From positions 496,001 through 560,000 of the forward strand of contig NZ_QYUL01000003.1 in NCBI RefSeq assembly GCF_003590795.1: 64,000 bases of DNA. Direction: 5' to 3'. The notes beneath the pieces were generated by a model. That model was not told the DNA's origin. It made no database searches and saw nothing but the letters and a program-made list of their open reading frames with translations. The translations under genes and the position numbers were made by a program. Shown in pieces: positions 20,406-31,453 of this stretch (position 1 is its first letter; each line of letters begins with the position of its first letter). This DNA comes from Azospirillum cavernae (GTDB lineage Bacteria; Pseudomonadota; Alphaproteobacteria; Azospirillales; Azospirillaceae).

Positions 20406-21281
20406 ATGGCGCTCATCACACCCCTGCGCGAGGCGGTGTCCAGCCTTGTGCAAGACGGTGACACCGTCGCTTTGGAGGGGTTCACCCACCTCATCCCCCA
20501 CGCCGCCGGTCACGAGATCATTCGTCAGGGCAAAAAGGATCTGACGCTGGTCCGCATGACCCCCGATCTGATCTATGACCAGATCATCGGCATGGGCTGC
20601 GCCCGCAAGCTGATCTTCTCCTGGGGCGGCAACCCCGGCGTCGGCTCGCTCCACCGCTTCCGCGACGCGGTCGAACAGGGCTGGCCGCACAAGCTGGACA
20701 TTGAGGAGCACAGCCACGCGGGCATGGCCAACGCCTATGTCGCGGGCGCGTCCAACCTGCCCTTCGCCCTGCTGCGCGGCTACACCGGCTCCGACCTGCC
20801 GAAGGTCAACCCGAACATCCGCTTCGTCGAATGCCCCTTCACCGGGGAAAAGCTGGCGGCGATCCCGTCGGTGCGCCCCGACGTCACCGTGATCCACGCC
20901 CAAAAGGCCGACCGGCGCGGCAACGTGCTGCTGTGGGGCATTTTGGGCGTGCAGAAGGAAGCGGTTCTGGCCGCCAAACGCTCCATCATCACGGTGGAGG
21001 AGATCGTCGACGATCTGGAGGCGCCGACCAATTCCTGCGTGCTGCCGAGCTGGGCGGTGTCCGCCGTCTGTCATGTTCCGGGCGGGGCCTATCCGTCCTA
21101 CGCGCAAGGCTATTCGGAGCGCGACAACAAATTCTACAAGGATTGGGATCCCATCGCCCGCACCCGCGACGTTTTCCAGGCCTGGATGAAGCGCCATGTC
21201 CTCGACACCGTGGATTTCGCGGATTTCAAGCGGGTGCTGAATGACGGCGTAAACGACGGCGCAAAGCGGGAGACGGTGTGA
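20406..21281 (+). CDS. pcaI: 3-oxoadipate CoA-transferase, alpha subunit
   Basis: With PcaJ transfers CoA from succinyl-CoA to 3-oxoadipate. 291 residues, longer than classic PcaI (about 230) and closer to CatI / glutaconate-type subunits. Visible: [26 protein letters not shown] at the start and [18 protein letters not shown], the CoA-transferase glycine loop. GGGAGG lies 4 nt before the ATG at 20406. It is the first gene of the pca operon and shares one base with pcaJ (TGATG). Confidence 0.92.
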   Translation: MALITPLREAVSSLVQDGDTVALEGFTHLIPHAAGHEIIRQGKKDLTLVRMTPDLIYDQIIGMGCARKLIFSWGGNPGVGSLHRFRDAVEQGWPHKLDIEEHSHAGMANAYVAGASNLPFALLRGYTGSDLPKVNPNIRFVECPFTGEKLAAIPSVRPDVTVIHAQKADRRGNVLLWGILGVQKEAVLAAKRSIITVEEIVDDLEAPTNSCVLPSWAVSAVCHVPGGAYPSYAQGYSERDNKFYKDWDPIARTRDVFQAWMKRHVLDTVDFADFKRVLNDGVNDGAKRETV

Positions 21282-22087
21282 TGGCCAATCTGGAATCCTC
21301 AAATCTCGAATTTTCGGCCACCGAAATCATGACGGTGGCGGCCAGCCGCCTGTTGCAGGACGGCACGGTGTGCTTCGTCGGCATCGGCCTGCCCAGCACC
21401 GCCGCCAACCTCGCCCGGCTGACCCACGCGCCCGACGTCGTGCTGATTTACGAATCCGGCCCGATTGGCGCGAAGCCGACCGTCCTGCCGCTGTCCATCG
21501 GCGACGGCGACCTGTCGCTCACCGCCGACACCGTGGTCAGCACGCCGGAGATTTTCCGCTACTGGCTCCAGGGCGGGCGGATCGACGTCGGCTTTCTCGG
21601 CGCGGCGCAGATCGACCGTTTCGCCAACATCAACACCACGGTCATCGGCCCCTACGACAACCCCAAGGTTCGGCTGCCCGGCGCCGGCGGCGCCCCGGAA
21701 ATCGCGGCGCAGGCCAAGGAGGTCTTCATCGTTCTGAAGCAGAACAAGAAGGCCTTCGTCGAAAAGCTGCCCTTCATCACCTCGGCGGGCTTCCTGGATG
21801 GCGGCGACGCGCGGGAAAAGGCCGGGATCACCGGCGGTGGCCCGACGGCGGTCATCACCGATCTGGGCATCCTGACCCCCGACCCGGTGACGCGCGAGTT
21901 GACCTTGACCAGCATCCACCCCGGCGTGACGGTGGAGCAGGTGCGCGAGGCGACCGGCTGGGACGTCAAAATCTCGCCCGATCTGAAAGTCACCGAAATT
22001 CCCGACGCCGACGCGCTGGCCGCGCTGCGCGATCTTCAGGCCCGCACCGCCAAGGCGCACGGGCAAAGCACCAGTTCGGAGGGTTGA
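21281..22087 (+). CDS. pcaJ: 3-oxoadipate CoA-transferase, beta subunit
   Basis: Beta subunit of the heteromeric CoA-transferase, 268 residues. It contains YESGPIG, whose Glu is the family's catalytic residue that forms the CoA thioester, and [13 protein letters not shown] in the C-terminal half. The ATG overlaps the pcaI stop (TGATG), giving tight translational coupling. As with PcaI, the length matches the CatJ-like class rather than the shorter classic PcaJ. Confidence 0.92.
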   Translation: MANLESSNLEFSATEIMTVAASRLLQDGTVCFVGIGLPSTAANLARLTHAPDVVLIYESGPIGAKPTVLPLSIGDGDLSLTADTVVSTPEIFRYWLQGGRIDVGFLGAAQIDRFANINTTVIGPYDNPKVRLPGAGGAPEIAAQAKEVFIVLKQNKKAFVEKLPFITSAGFLDGGDAREKAGITGGGPTAVITDLGILTPDPVTRELTLTSIHPGVTVEQVREATGWDVKISPDLKVTEIPDADALAALRDLQARTAKAHGQSTSSEG

Positions 22088-22092
22088 TCGCG

Positions 22093-23292
22093 ATGAGCGA
22101 GGCTTACATTTGCGACGCCATCCGCACGCCCATCGGGCGTTACGCCGGGGCCTTGTCGTCGGTGCGCCCCGACGATCTGGGCGCGGTTCCGCTGCGGGCG
22201 CTGATGGCGCGCAACGCCGGGGTTGATTGGGCGGCGGTGGACGACGTCATCTTTGGCTGCGCCAACCAGGCGGGGGAGGACAACCGCAACGTCGCCCGCA
22301 TGTCCAGCCTGCTGGCCGGTCTGCCGGACGTCGTGTCGGGAACCACGATGAACCGCCTCTGCGGCTCCGGCCTCGACGCCATCGCCACCGCCGCCCGCGC
22401 CATCAAGGCGGGAGATGCGGAGCTGATGATCGCGGGCGGCGTGGAAAGCATGAGCCGCGCCCCCTTCGTCATGGGCAAGGCCGAGAGCGCCTTTTCCCGC
22501 GCCGCCGAGATTCACGACACCACCATCGGCTGGCGCTTCGTCAACCCGGCGATGAAGGCGCTCCACGGCGTCGATTCCATGCCGGAAACGGCGGAGAATG
22601 TGGCGGACGACTGGAAGATCAGCCGCGCTGACCAAGACGCCTTCGCGCTGCGCAGCCAACAGCGCGCCGCCCGCGCCATCGCCGACGGCACGCTGGCCCA
22701 GGAAATCACCCCGGTGGTCATCAAGGGCCGCAAGGGCGAAACCACCGTCACCACCGACGAGCACCCGCGCGCCACGACGCTGGAGGCGCTGGCCGCGCTG
22801 AAGCCGGTGGTTCGGGCGGGCGGCACGGTGACGGCGGGCAACGCGTCGGGCGTCAATGACGGGGCCTGCGCCGTGTTGATCGCGTCGGAGGCCGCCGTCA
22901 AACGCTTTGGCCTGACGCCGCGCGCCCGCGTCGTGTCGGGGGCCACCGCTGGCGTGCCGCCGCGCGTGATGGGCATCGGCCCGGCCCCGGCGACGAAAAA
23001 GCTGCTGGAACGGTTGGGCCGTCCCATCTCTTCGGTGGATCTCATCGAACTGAACGAGGCGTTCGCCGCGCAAGGTCTGGCGGTGCTGCGCGAGCTGGGC
23101 TTGCCCGACGACGCCGAGCATGTGAATCCGAACGGCGGGGCCATCGCGCTGGGCCACCCGCTGGGCATGAGCGGCGCGCGTCTGGTGACGACGGCGCTCT
23201 ATCAGCTTGAGCGAACCGGCGGACGCAGCGCACTCTGCACCATGTGCATCGGCGTCGGTCAGGGCATCGCGCTGTTGATCGAGCGGGTGTAA
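22093..23292 (+). CDS. pcaF: 3-oxoadipyl-CoA thiolase
   Basis: Cleaves 3-oxoadipyl-CoA to succinyl-CoA and acetyl-CoA, the last step of the pathway. 399 residues. Thiolase residues: Cys in [11 protein letters not shown], His in [14 protein letters not shown], and the second Cys in [11 protein letters not shown]. The ATG at 22093 has GGAGGG about 9 nt upstream and lies 5 bp after pcaJ. A longer in-frame reading upstream is an artefact of overlap with pcaJ. Confidence 0.96.
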   Translation: MSEAYICDAIRTPIGRYAGALSSVRPDDLGAVPLRALMARNAGVDWAAVDDVIFGCANQAGEDNRNVARMSSLLAGLPDVVSGTTMNRLCGSGLDAIATAARAIKAGDAELMIAGGVESMSRAPFVMGKAESAFSRAAEIHDTTIGWRFVNPAMKALHGVDSMPETAENVADDWKISRADQDAFALRSQQRAARAIADGTLAQEITPVVIKGRKGETTVTTDEHPRATTLEALAALKPVVRAGGTVTAGNASGVNDGACAVLIASEAAVKRFGLTPRARVVSGATAGVPPRVMGIGPAPATKKLLERLGRPISSVDLIELNEAFAAQGLAVLRELGLPDDAEHVNPNGGAIALGHPLGMSGARLVTTALYQLERTGGRSALCTMCIGVGQGIALLIERV

Positions 23293-23303
23293 GGCGGCGC
23301 TCG

Positions 23304-23408
23304 GCCCCCTCCCCAGCCCTCCCCCGCTTGTCAGCGGGAGAGGGGGCAGGCGGCTGAAGCGCTCGCGTTCCCTCTCCCGCGTGAGCGGGGGAGGGTTAGG
23401 GAGGGGGC
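23304..23408. repeat. 105-bp imperfect palindromic repeat (copy 1)
   Basis: Starts GCCCCCTCCCCAGCCC and ends GGGTTAGGGAGGGGGC; the outer 25 bases of each end are complementary at 23 of 25 positions, and inner GCGGGAGAGGG/CCCTCTCCCGC arms form further stems. It lies between pcaF and pcaL inside the operon. A related 92-bp copy is at 60895-60986. Behaves like a dispersed REP/MITE-like element. Confidence 0.75.
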
Positions 23409-23455
23409 AACGGACACTCCCTCCCCACAAAAACCAAGACCACCGGGAGGATCCT

Positions 23456-24670
23456 ATGCCCTTCATCGACGCCGACGGATTGACGGTCCATTACGATCTG
23501 ACCGGACCGGCCAACGCGCCGGTTCTGCTGCTCGCCAACTCCATCGGCACCAGCCTGCACATTTGGGACGCCACCCTGCCCGCGCTGACCCAGCGCTTCC
23601 GGGTTCTGCGCTACGACATGCGCGGCCATGGATTGACCGGCGTGTCGCCGGTGGGCGCGGACAGCGGGTACAGCATGGATCGGCTGGCCGACGACGCGGT
23701 GGCGCTGCTTGACGCGCTGGGCGTCGGGCGGGCGCATGTCTGCGGCCTGTCCATCGGCGGCATGATGGCGCAGCGGCTGGCGGTGAAAGCGCCGGAGCGG
23801 GTGGACGGCTTGATCCTGTGCGACACCGCCGGGTTGATCGGCCCGCCGTCGATCTGGGCCGACCGGATCGCGGCGATCCGCGCCAATGGTCTGGCCAGCA
23901 TCGCCGAGGGCGTCATGGCCCGCTGGTTCACCGAGCGTTTCCGGGCCGAGCGCCCCGATCTCATTCGCGGCTACGTCGCCATGCTCAGCCGGACGCCGGT
24001 CGATGGCTATGTCGGTTGCTCCATGGCGATCCGCGACGCCGATTTGCGCGCCGACAACGCCCGCATCGCCGCGCCGACCCTGGTGGTGGTGGGGTCGGAG
24101 GATCTGGCGACCTCCCCCGCCCTGGCGCGCGAACTGGCCGACGGCATCCCCGGCGCGCGCTTCGCCATTTTGCCCGACGCCGCGCACATTCCCTGCGTCG
24201 AGCGCCCGGCGGAGCTGGCCGCGCTGATCCTGGAGTTTTTGACCAACCTCTCCGCTCCCGCCGAGATGCCGGAGCGCGGCCTGTATGACCGGGGCATGGT
24301 GGTGCGCCGCACCGTGCTGGGCGACGCCCATGTCGACCGCTCGCTCGCTCGCGCCAGCGATTTCGACCGTGATTTCCAGGAATTCATCACCAAAACCGCC
24401 TGGGGGTCGATCTGGACCCGGCCCGGATTGGACCGTCGGACCCGCAGCCTGCTGACCATCGCCATGCTGGCCGCGCTGGGCCATGACGGCGAGTTCAAGC
24501 TGCACATCCGCGCCACCCGCAACACCGGCGTGACCCGCGACGAGGTGAAGGAAGTCCTGCTGCAAGCCGCCGTCTACGCCGGGGTTCCCGCCGCCAACCA
24601 CGCCATCGCGCTCGCCCGCGCGGTCTATGAGGAGATGGACGCCGAAGAGGCCGGGGCGTCGGCGTCATGA
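23456..24670 (+). CDS. pcaL: Fused 3-oxoadipate enol-lactonase / 4-carboxymuconolactone decarboxylase
   Basis: One 404-residue polypeptide for two consecutive steps. Residues about 1-260 are an alpha/beta hydrolase (PcaD) with nucleophile Ser99 in GLSIGGMM and an Asp-His pair (VVGSEDL, DAAHIPC). Residues about 275-395 are the PcaC decarboxylase (KTAWGSIWTRPGLDRRTRS, HIRATRNTGVTRDE, YAGVPAAN). Linked by a short SAPAEMPERG segment. The ATG at 23456 has GGGAGG 5 nt upstream. Overlaps pcaB by 4 bp. Confidence 0.95.
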   Translation: MPFIDADGLTVHYDLTGPANAPVLLLANSIGTSLHIWDATLPALTQRFRVLRYDMRGHGLTGVSPVGADSGYSMDRLADDAVALLDALGVGRAHVCGLSIGGMMAQRLAVKAPERVDGLILCDTAGLIGPPSIWADRIAAIRANGLASIAEGVMARWFTERFRAERPDLIRGYVAMLSRTPVDGYVGCSMAIRDADLRADNARIAAPTLVVVGSEDLATSPALARELADGIPGARFAILPDAAHIPCVERPAELAALILEFLTNLSAPAEMPERGLYDRGMVVRRTVLGDAHVDRSLARASDFDRDFQEFITKTAWGSIWTRPGLDRRTRSLLTIAMLAALGHDGEFKLHIRATRNTGVTRDEVKEVLLQAAVYAGVPAANHAIALARAVYEEMDAEEAGASAS

Positions 24671-26043
24671 GCGGGATTCCCTACGCCGACCCGCTGCTTG
24701 ACCCGCTGTTCACCACGCCCGACGCGGCGGACGCCTTTTCCCCGCGCGCGCGCCTGCAAGGCATGCTGGATTTTGAGGCGGCGCTGGCGCGGGCCGAGGC
24801 GGCGGTCGGCGTCATCCCGTCCGGCGCGGTCGCCGCCATCGCGGCGGCCTGCGACGCCACGCTCTACGACGTGGCGGCCTTGGGGGCGGAAGCGGCGCTG
24901 GCGGGCAACACGGCGATTCCCCTGGTCAAGCATCTGACCCGCAAGGTGGCCGACGCCGACGCGGAGGCCGCCCGTTTCGTCCATTGGGGGGCGACCAGCC
25001 AAGACGCCATGGACAGCGGGCTGGTTCTGCAATTGCGCGGCTTCATCGATGGGCTGGACGCCACCTTGGCGACTCTGGCCGCCGGGCTGGCGGTTCTGGC
25101 CGACCGCCACCGGGCGACGCCGATGGTGGCGCGCACCTGGTTGCAGCACGCCTTGCCGACGACCTTCGGGCTGAAGGCGGCGGTCTGGCTCGACTCGTTG
25201 GGCCGCGACCGGCAACGGCTGGCGGCGGCGCGCGCGCGGTTGGCGCTGCAATTCGGCGGCGCGGCGGGAACGCTGGCGGCGCTGGGCGATTCCGGCCCGG
25301 CGGTGGCCGAGGCGTTGGCGGTGGCGCTTTCCCTTCCCCTGCCCGCTTTGCCCTGGCACGCCAGCCGCGACCGTGTGACCGAACTGGCGGCGGCGCTGGG
25401 CATCCTCGCCGGAACGCTGGGGACCATCGGGCGCGACGTGTCGCTGATGATGCAGATGGAGGTTGGCGAGGCGTTCGAGCCGTCCGGCCCTGGTCGCGGC
25501 GGCTCCTCCACCATGCCGCACAAGCGCAACCCGGTGTCCTGCGCCGTCCTGCTCTCCACCGCCTTGCGCGCGCCCGCGCTGGTCGGCGGGCTGCTCGCCG
25601 CGCAGGTGCAGGAGCATGAACGGGGCTTGGGCGGTTGGCACGCCGAATGGCAGGCCCTGCCCGACCTCGCCCGGCTGGTCGCCGGGGCGGCCCATCACGC
25701 CGCCGCCATGATCGACGGGTTGACGGTGGACGCGGAGCGGATGCGGGCGAATCTGGAGCTGACGCGCGGCCTGATCCTGGCCGAAGCGGTGACGATGGCG
25801 CTGGGCGAGACGATGGGCCGTCTGGCCGCCCACGCCCGCGTGGCGGAGGCCAGCCGCCGCGCCATCGCCGACCAGCGCCCCTTGCGCGACCTGTTGGCCG
25901 AGGATGCGGAGATCGTCGCGGCGCTGGGGCTGGATGGGCTGGACCGCCTGTTCGATCCGCTGCGCTACACCGGATCGGCGGCGCATTTCATTGATCGCGC
26001 CTTGGCGGATCACGCAGTGATGGAACGCGCGCACGGTCGGTGA
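24667..26043 (+). CDS. pcaB: 3-carboxy-cis,cis-muconate cycloisomerase
   Basis: Cyclises carboxymuconate, the PcaGH product, to 4-carboxymuconolactone. 458 residues, fumarase/aspartase superfamily. Signature GGSSTMPHKRNPV near residue 280, with HWGATSQDAMDSG near residue 100 and TWLQHALPTTFG near residue 155 forming the other active-site segments. The ATG overlaps the pcaL stop (ATGA), so the two are translationally coupled. 112 bp separate it from pcaH. Confidence 0.95.
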   Translation: MSGIPYADPLLDPLFTTPDAADAFSPRARLQGMLDFEAALARAEAAVGVIPSGAVAAIAAACDATLYDVAALGAEAALAGNTAIPLVKHLTRKVADADAEAARFVHWGATSQDAMDSGLVLQLRGFIDGLDATLATLAAGLAVLADRHRATPMVARTWLQHALPTTFGLKAAVWLDSLGRDRQRLAAARARLALQFGGAAGTLAALGDSGPAVAEALAVALSLPLPALPWHASRDRVTELAAALGILAGTLGTIGRDVSLMMQMEVGEAFEPSGPGRGGSSTMPHKRNPVSCAVLLSTALRAPALVGGLLAAQVQEHERGLGGWHAEWQALPDLARLVAGAAHHAAAMIDGLTVDAERMRANLELTRGLILAEAVTMALGETMGRLAAHARVAEASRRAIADQRPLRDLLAEDAEIVAALGLDGLDRLFDPLRYTGSAAHFIDRALADHAVMERAHGR

Positions 26044-26097
26044 TGCCCATTGTTCAGAAAGTGAACCAGCGCGGTCCAGTCTTCGCGTTTCACAAAA

Positions 26098-26114
26098 ATG
26101 GACCATTGGTCCAT
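26098..26114. promoter_or_regulatory. 17-bp palindrome upstream of pcaH
   Basis: ATGGACCA-T-TGGTCCAT is a perfect 8-bp inverted repeat around a single T, 42 bp before the pcaH start. It differs from the pcaI palindrome, implying a separate regulator or internal promoter for the dioxygenase genes. Confidence 0.6.
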
Positions 26115-26155
26115 AATAATCTCATCAAAAAACACCCCCCAAGGAGGCGCCCGAG

Positions 26156-26875
26156 ATGACCCACACGCCGCAGGCCGAGGCGGATTTCGCCCCGCGCGAC
26201 TGGACGCAGCACCCGCCCTACCTGTCCCCCGCCTACAAATCGACGGTTCTGCGTTCGCCCAGCAAGCCGTTGATCCCGGTCAAACAAAGCCTGTTGACCC
26301 GCAGCGGCCCGGTGTTCGGCCATGACAGCCTGCGCGAGTTCGACAACGACCTGACCAAGAATGGCCGGGTGAATGGCGAGCCGCTGGGCGAGCGCATCAT
26401 CGTGACGGGCCGCGTGCTCGACGAAAGCGGTCGCCCGGTTCCCAACACGCTGTTGGAGATCTGGCAGGCCAACGCCACGGGCCGCTACGTCCATCGCTGG
26501 GACCAGCATGACGCGCCGCTCGACCCGAATTTCTTCGGGGCTGGCCGCTGCGTCACCGACGATCAGGGGCGCTACCGCTTCACCTCGATCAAGCCCGGCG
26601 CCTATCCCTGGGGCAACCACCACAACGCGTGGCGTCCGGCGCACATCCATTTCTCGCTGTTCGGCCCGGCCTATCTGACCCGATTGGTCACGCAGATGTA
26701 TTTCCCCGGCGATCCGCTGCTGCCGTTGGATCCCATCTACAACGGCATTCCCGAAGGGGCGCGCGATCTGCTGATTTCGCGCTTCTCAATCGACGTGACC
26801 GAGCCGGTGTGGGCGCTCGGCTATGAATTCGACATCGTTCTGCGCGGGCGCGACGCCACGCCGATGGAGGCCTGA
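26156..26875 (+). CDS. pcaH: Protocatechuate 3,4-dioxygenase, beta subunit
   Basis: Iron-bearing subunit of the intradiol ring-cleavage enzyme that opens protocatechuate. 239 residues. The four Fe(III) ligands are visible: Tyr in GRYVHRWDQHD, Tyr in GAYPWGNHHNAWRP, and the two His of AHIHFS. AAGGAGG sits 8 nt before the ATG. A 3-bp gap separates it from pcaG. Preceded by its own AT-rich region and palindrome, so separate transcription from pcaB is possible. Confidence 0.97.
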   Translation: MTHTPQAEADFAPRDWTQHPPYLSPAYKSTVLRSPSKPLIPVKQSLLTRSGPVFGHDSLREFDNDLTKNGRVNGEPLGERIIVTGRVLDESGRPVPNTLLEIWQANATGRYVHRWDQHDAPLDPNFFGAGRCVTDDQGRYRFTSIKPGAYPWGNHHNAWRPAHIHFSLFGPAYLTRLVTQMYFPGDPLLPLDPIYNGIPEGARDLLISRFSIDVTEPVWALGYEFDIVLRGRDATPMEA

Positions 26876-26878
26876 GCC

Positions 26879-27427
26879 ATGCTGAAACAAACCCCGTCCC
26901 AGACCGTCGGCCCTTATTTCGCCTACGCCTGGACCCCGGAACTGTATGGCCGTCGCCCGCTGCTCAGCAACGTGCTGACCACCACCGACACGGTGGGCGA
27001 ACGCATTCGCGTGGAAGGCGTGGTGACGGACGGCGAAGGCGCGCCGATCCGCGATTGCGTCGTCGAGATCTGGCAGGCCGACGCGCAAGGCCGCGTTCAA
27101 CCCGGCGCGGCGGGCTTTGGCCGTTGCGGGACCACGGAAGAGGGGCTGTACCGCTTCGACACCGTGAAGCCGGGCGCGACCGGCGACGGCGAGGCCCCGC
27201 ACATCGCGGTGACGGTCTTCGCGCGCGGCATGCTGGCCCACGCCTTCACCCGCGTCTATTTCGCCGACGAGGAGCGAGCGAACGCCGAGGATCCGACCCT
27301 GGCCCTGGTCCCGGAAGACCGCCGGTCAAGCTTGATCGCCAGCCGCGCGGACACGCCGGGCGGCGCGGTCTACCGCTTCGACATCCGTCTTCAGGGCGAC
27401 CGGGAAACCGTGTTTTTTGATTTGTAA
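26879..27427 (+). CDS. pcaG: Protocatechuate 3,4-dioxygenase, alpha subunit
   Basis: Non-catalytic but substrate-pocket-contributing partner of PcaH, 182 residues. It keeps the intradiol fold (QTPSQTVGPYFAYAW start, VEIWQADAQGRV, HIAVTVFARGMLAHAFTRVYF) but has lost the iron-ligand tyrosines, as expected for the alpha chain. Last gene of the pca operon; a perfect terminator follows 7 bp after the stop. Confidence 0.96.
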   Translation: MLKQTPSQTVGPYFAYAWTPELYGRRPLLSNVLTTTDTVGERIRVEGVVTDGEGAPIRDCVVEIWQADAQGRVQPGAAGFGRCGTTEEGLYRFDTVKPGATGDGEAPHIAVTVFARGMLAHAFTRVYFADEERANAEDPTLALVPEDRRSSLIASRADTPGGAVYRFDIRLQGDRETVFFDL

Positions 27428-27433
27428 GGTGTC

Positions 27434-27466
27434 TTTTTCCCTCTCCCGTTCCGGGAGAGGGAAAAA
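27434..27466. terminator. Bidirectional rho-independent terminator pcaG / folB
   Basis: TTTTTCCCTCTCCCG (27434-27448) and CGGGAGAGGGAAAAA (27452-27466) form a perfect 15-bp stem with a TTC loop; T-runs end the stem on both strands. It serves pcaG rightwards and folB leftwards. Confidence 0.9.
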
Positions 27467-27473
27467 ACGTTCG

Positions 27474-27857
27474 TCACGCCCGCGCGCGCTCGATCTCCAC
27501 GCCGACGCTGGCGGCGTCGGGGAACACGTCGAGCTTTTCGACCCGCACCTTCGCCGCCTTGACGCGGGCGTCGGCCAGACAGCGTTCGGCGATGCGCTCG
27601 GCCAGCGTCTCCACCAGGGTGACGTGCCCCTGGGTGACGACGCCCTTGACCACCGACGCCATGTCTTCGCCGGTCACGCCGGGGGCGACGACGTCGAGAT
27701 CCAAGTTCAGCCGGATGCGCTGGGGCTTGGCGCGCTCGTGCGCGTAGACGCCGATCAGGGCGTCCATGACGAGATCACGAACGAAACAGCGGGTGGACAA
27801 CGCCGCCGGAGCCGCGCGCGGCGTCGGAGCGGTGACGGTGGCGAAAAGCTTGTTCAT
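27474..27857 (-). CDS. folB: Dihydroneopterin aldolase
   Basis: Folate synthesis: converts 7,8-dihydroneopterin to 6-hydroxymethyl-dihydropterin plus glycolaldehyde. 127 residues. FVRDLVMDALIGVYAHE is the conserved N-terminal strand-helix with the substrate-contacting Glu, and RVEKLDVFPDAASVGVEI carries the catalytic Lys. The N-terminus has about 20 extra residues before the conserved core. ATG at 27857. Convergent with pcaG; ccrM lies upstream on the same strand, 95 bp away. Confidence 0.9.
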   Translation of the reverse strand: MNKLFATVTAPTPRAAPAALSTRCFVRDLVMDALIGVYAHERAKPQRIRLNLDLDVVAPGVTGEDMASVVKGVVTQGHVTLVETLAERIAERCLADARVKAAKVRVEKLDVFPDAASVGVEIERARA

Positions 27858-27952
27858 GGGCGAACGCCTAACATAGCGGCAACCGGCTGCCAAGCCGCCG
27901 TCCCCATGACGGCGGGGCAAAGCAGCCACGCTTGTGCAAACCAGCGTCTTTG

Positions 27953-29813
<1,861 letters not shown>

Positions 29814-29824
29814 GACCGGCGGCT

Positions 29825-30574
29825 TCAGCGGGGGTTGGAAAGCTGCTTGATATAGATGCGGGCCAGCGTCCGCAAGATGGGCGGCATGGCCGCCAGGGCC
29901 TGGAGAAAACTCTCCTTGCGGATGACTTCGCACACGGTCGCCTCGGTCGCCATGGCGCTGGCGGCGCGCGGGTGGTCGGTCAGCAAGGCCAACTCGCCGA
30001 AGATCCGGCCAGGGCCGAGCAGCGCCAGTTCCTTGTCCTCAAAACCATCGACCCGACGGATGGAGACTTGCCCGGACTGGATCAAAAAAGCCGCCAATCC
30101 CTCGTCGTTCTGACGGAAGAAAATATGGCCCTCGCGAAACATGCGGCGTTCGGCCAGGGTTTGGAAAGAGGCTGAAGACCGGATCTCAGCCCCGCCGTCC
30201 AACCGTTCCGGTTGGGGCAGGCCATAGTTGCGGCGGATCGCCGCGATCAAGCTTTCCAGCAGGTAACGCGCCAGCGGCGGCGATTTGCGCAGCATGACTT
30301 GAAACGTGTCGCGCGTCAGCTCCACCGCCGACACCGAGGTGATGGTGCGCACGGTGGCGCTGCGCGTGCCGTTGTCGATCAAGGCCATTTCGCCGACCAC
30401 CGACCCGGCTTTGATGAGGCCCAACCGCTTCATGCCTTCCGGTCGTTCCAGCAGGGCTTCCATTTCGCCGGATTCGACCAGCCACGCGCGATCGCCATAG
30501 GTCCCCTGATGCATCAGGATGGTTCCGGCGGGGATCTGAATGCGCCGGGTGTCGGCGCTGGTCTTGCTGCTCAT
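29825..30574 (-). CDS. Protein with two cyclic-nucleotide-binding domains
   Basis: 249 residues with two tandem cNMP-binding folds and no DNA-binding or enzymatic domain. The first (about 10-120) has GSVVGEMALIDNGTRSATVRT, the second (about 140-245) has GRIFGELALLTDHPRAASAMA; both match the phosphate-binding cassette GExALxxxxxRxAT, the second with S for T. Cytoplasmic. It heads the operon with rnhB. Role unknown; a regulatory adaptor that reports cAMP or cGMP is inferred. Confidence 0.88.
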   Translation of the reverse strand: MSSKTSADTRRIQIPAGTILMHQGTYGDRAWLVESGEMEALLERPEGMKRLGLIKAGSVVGEMALIDNGTRSATVRTITSVSAVELTRDTFQVMLRKSPPLARYLLESLIAAIRRNYGLPQPERLDGGAEIRSSASFQTLAERRMFREGHIFFRQNDEGLAAFLIQSGQVSIRRVDGFEDKELALLGPGRIFGELALLTDHPRAASAMATEATVCEVIRKESFLQALAAMPPILRTLARIYIKQLSNPR

Positions 30575-30749
30575 CGGTCCGCCCAAAAAGCGTTGTGCGA
30601 GACAAGCTTACACGGAATTTGGCGGGAAATCGTTAATCGCCAATCGGGATCCGCCGTCATCACCCTCTTGAGCCGGTGGACGCGGCTGCGCTATGGATGC
30701 GGCCCGCGACGGCATCGGCCGGCGCCCGCGTGACTTCAGAGATGCCGAC

Positions 30750-31265
<516 letters not shown>

Positions 31266-31286
31266 TCGGTCGGCGTCCGCCAACGG

Positions 31287-31327
31287 GTTTCACCCGGCGC
31301 GCCGCCCGAACGCGCCGGGTTTGAAAC
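31287..31327 (+). terminator. Long hairpin after the ychJ-like gene
   Basis: GTTTCA-CCCGGCGCG (31287-31301) pairs with CGCGCCGGG-TT-TGAAAC (31311-31327), a 15-bp stem with a two-base bulge, followed by T-rich sequence. Probable terminator; it also lies in the upstream region of the dual cold-shock gene. Confidence 0.65.
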
Positions 31328-31453
31328 TTTCTCGAGTCTTTCCTGTCTTTTGACGCAATCCCGATTGAATTCCGCGCCGGAACGGCTCATGGTCCGTTCG
31401 CCGTGTTCCGGCGTTTCGGGATGCGGTCTATCACGACAGATGAGACTACACTT

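Noticed and set aside
21370-22092. N-terminal extension of pcaF
   Set aside because: It overlaps pcaJ in another frame. The thiolase starts at 22093 with a ribosome-binding site and the family N-terminus.
23304-23408. CRISPR-like repeat
   Set aside because: It is a single imperfect palindrome with no regularly spaced units or spacers and no cas genes nearby.
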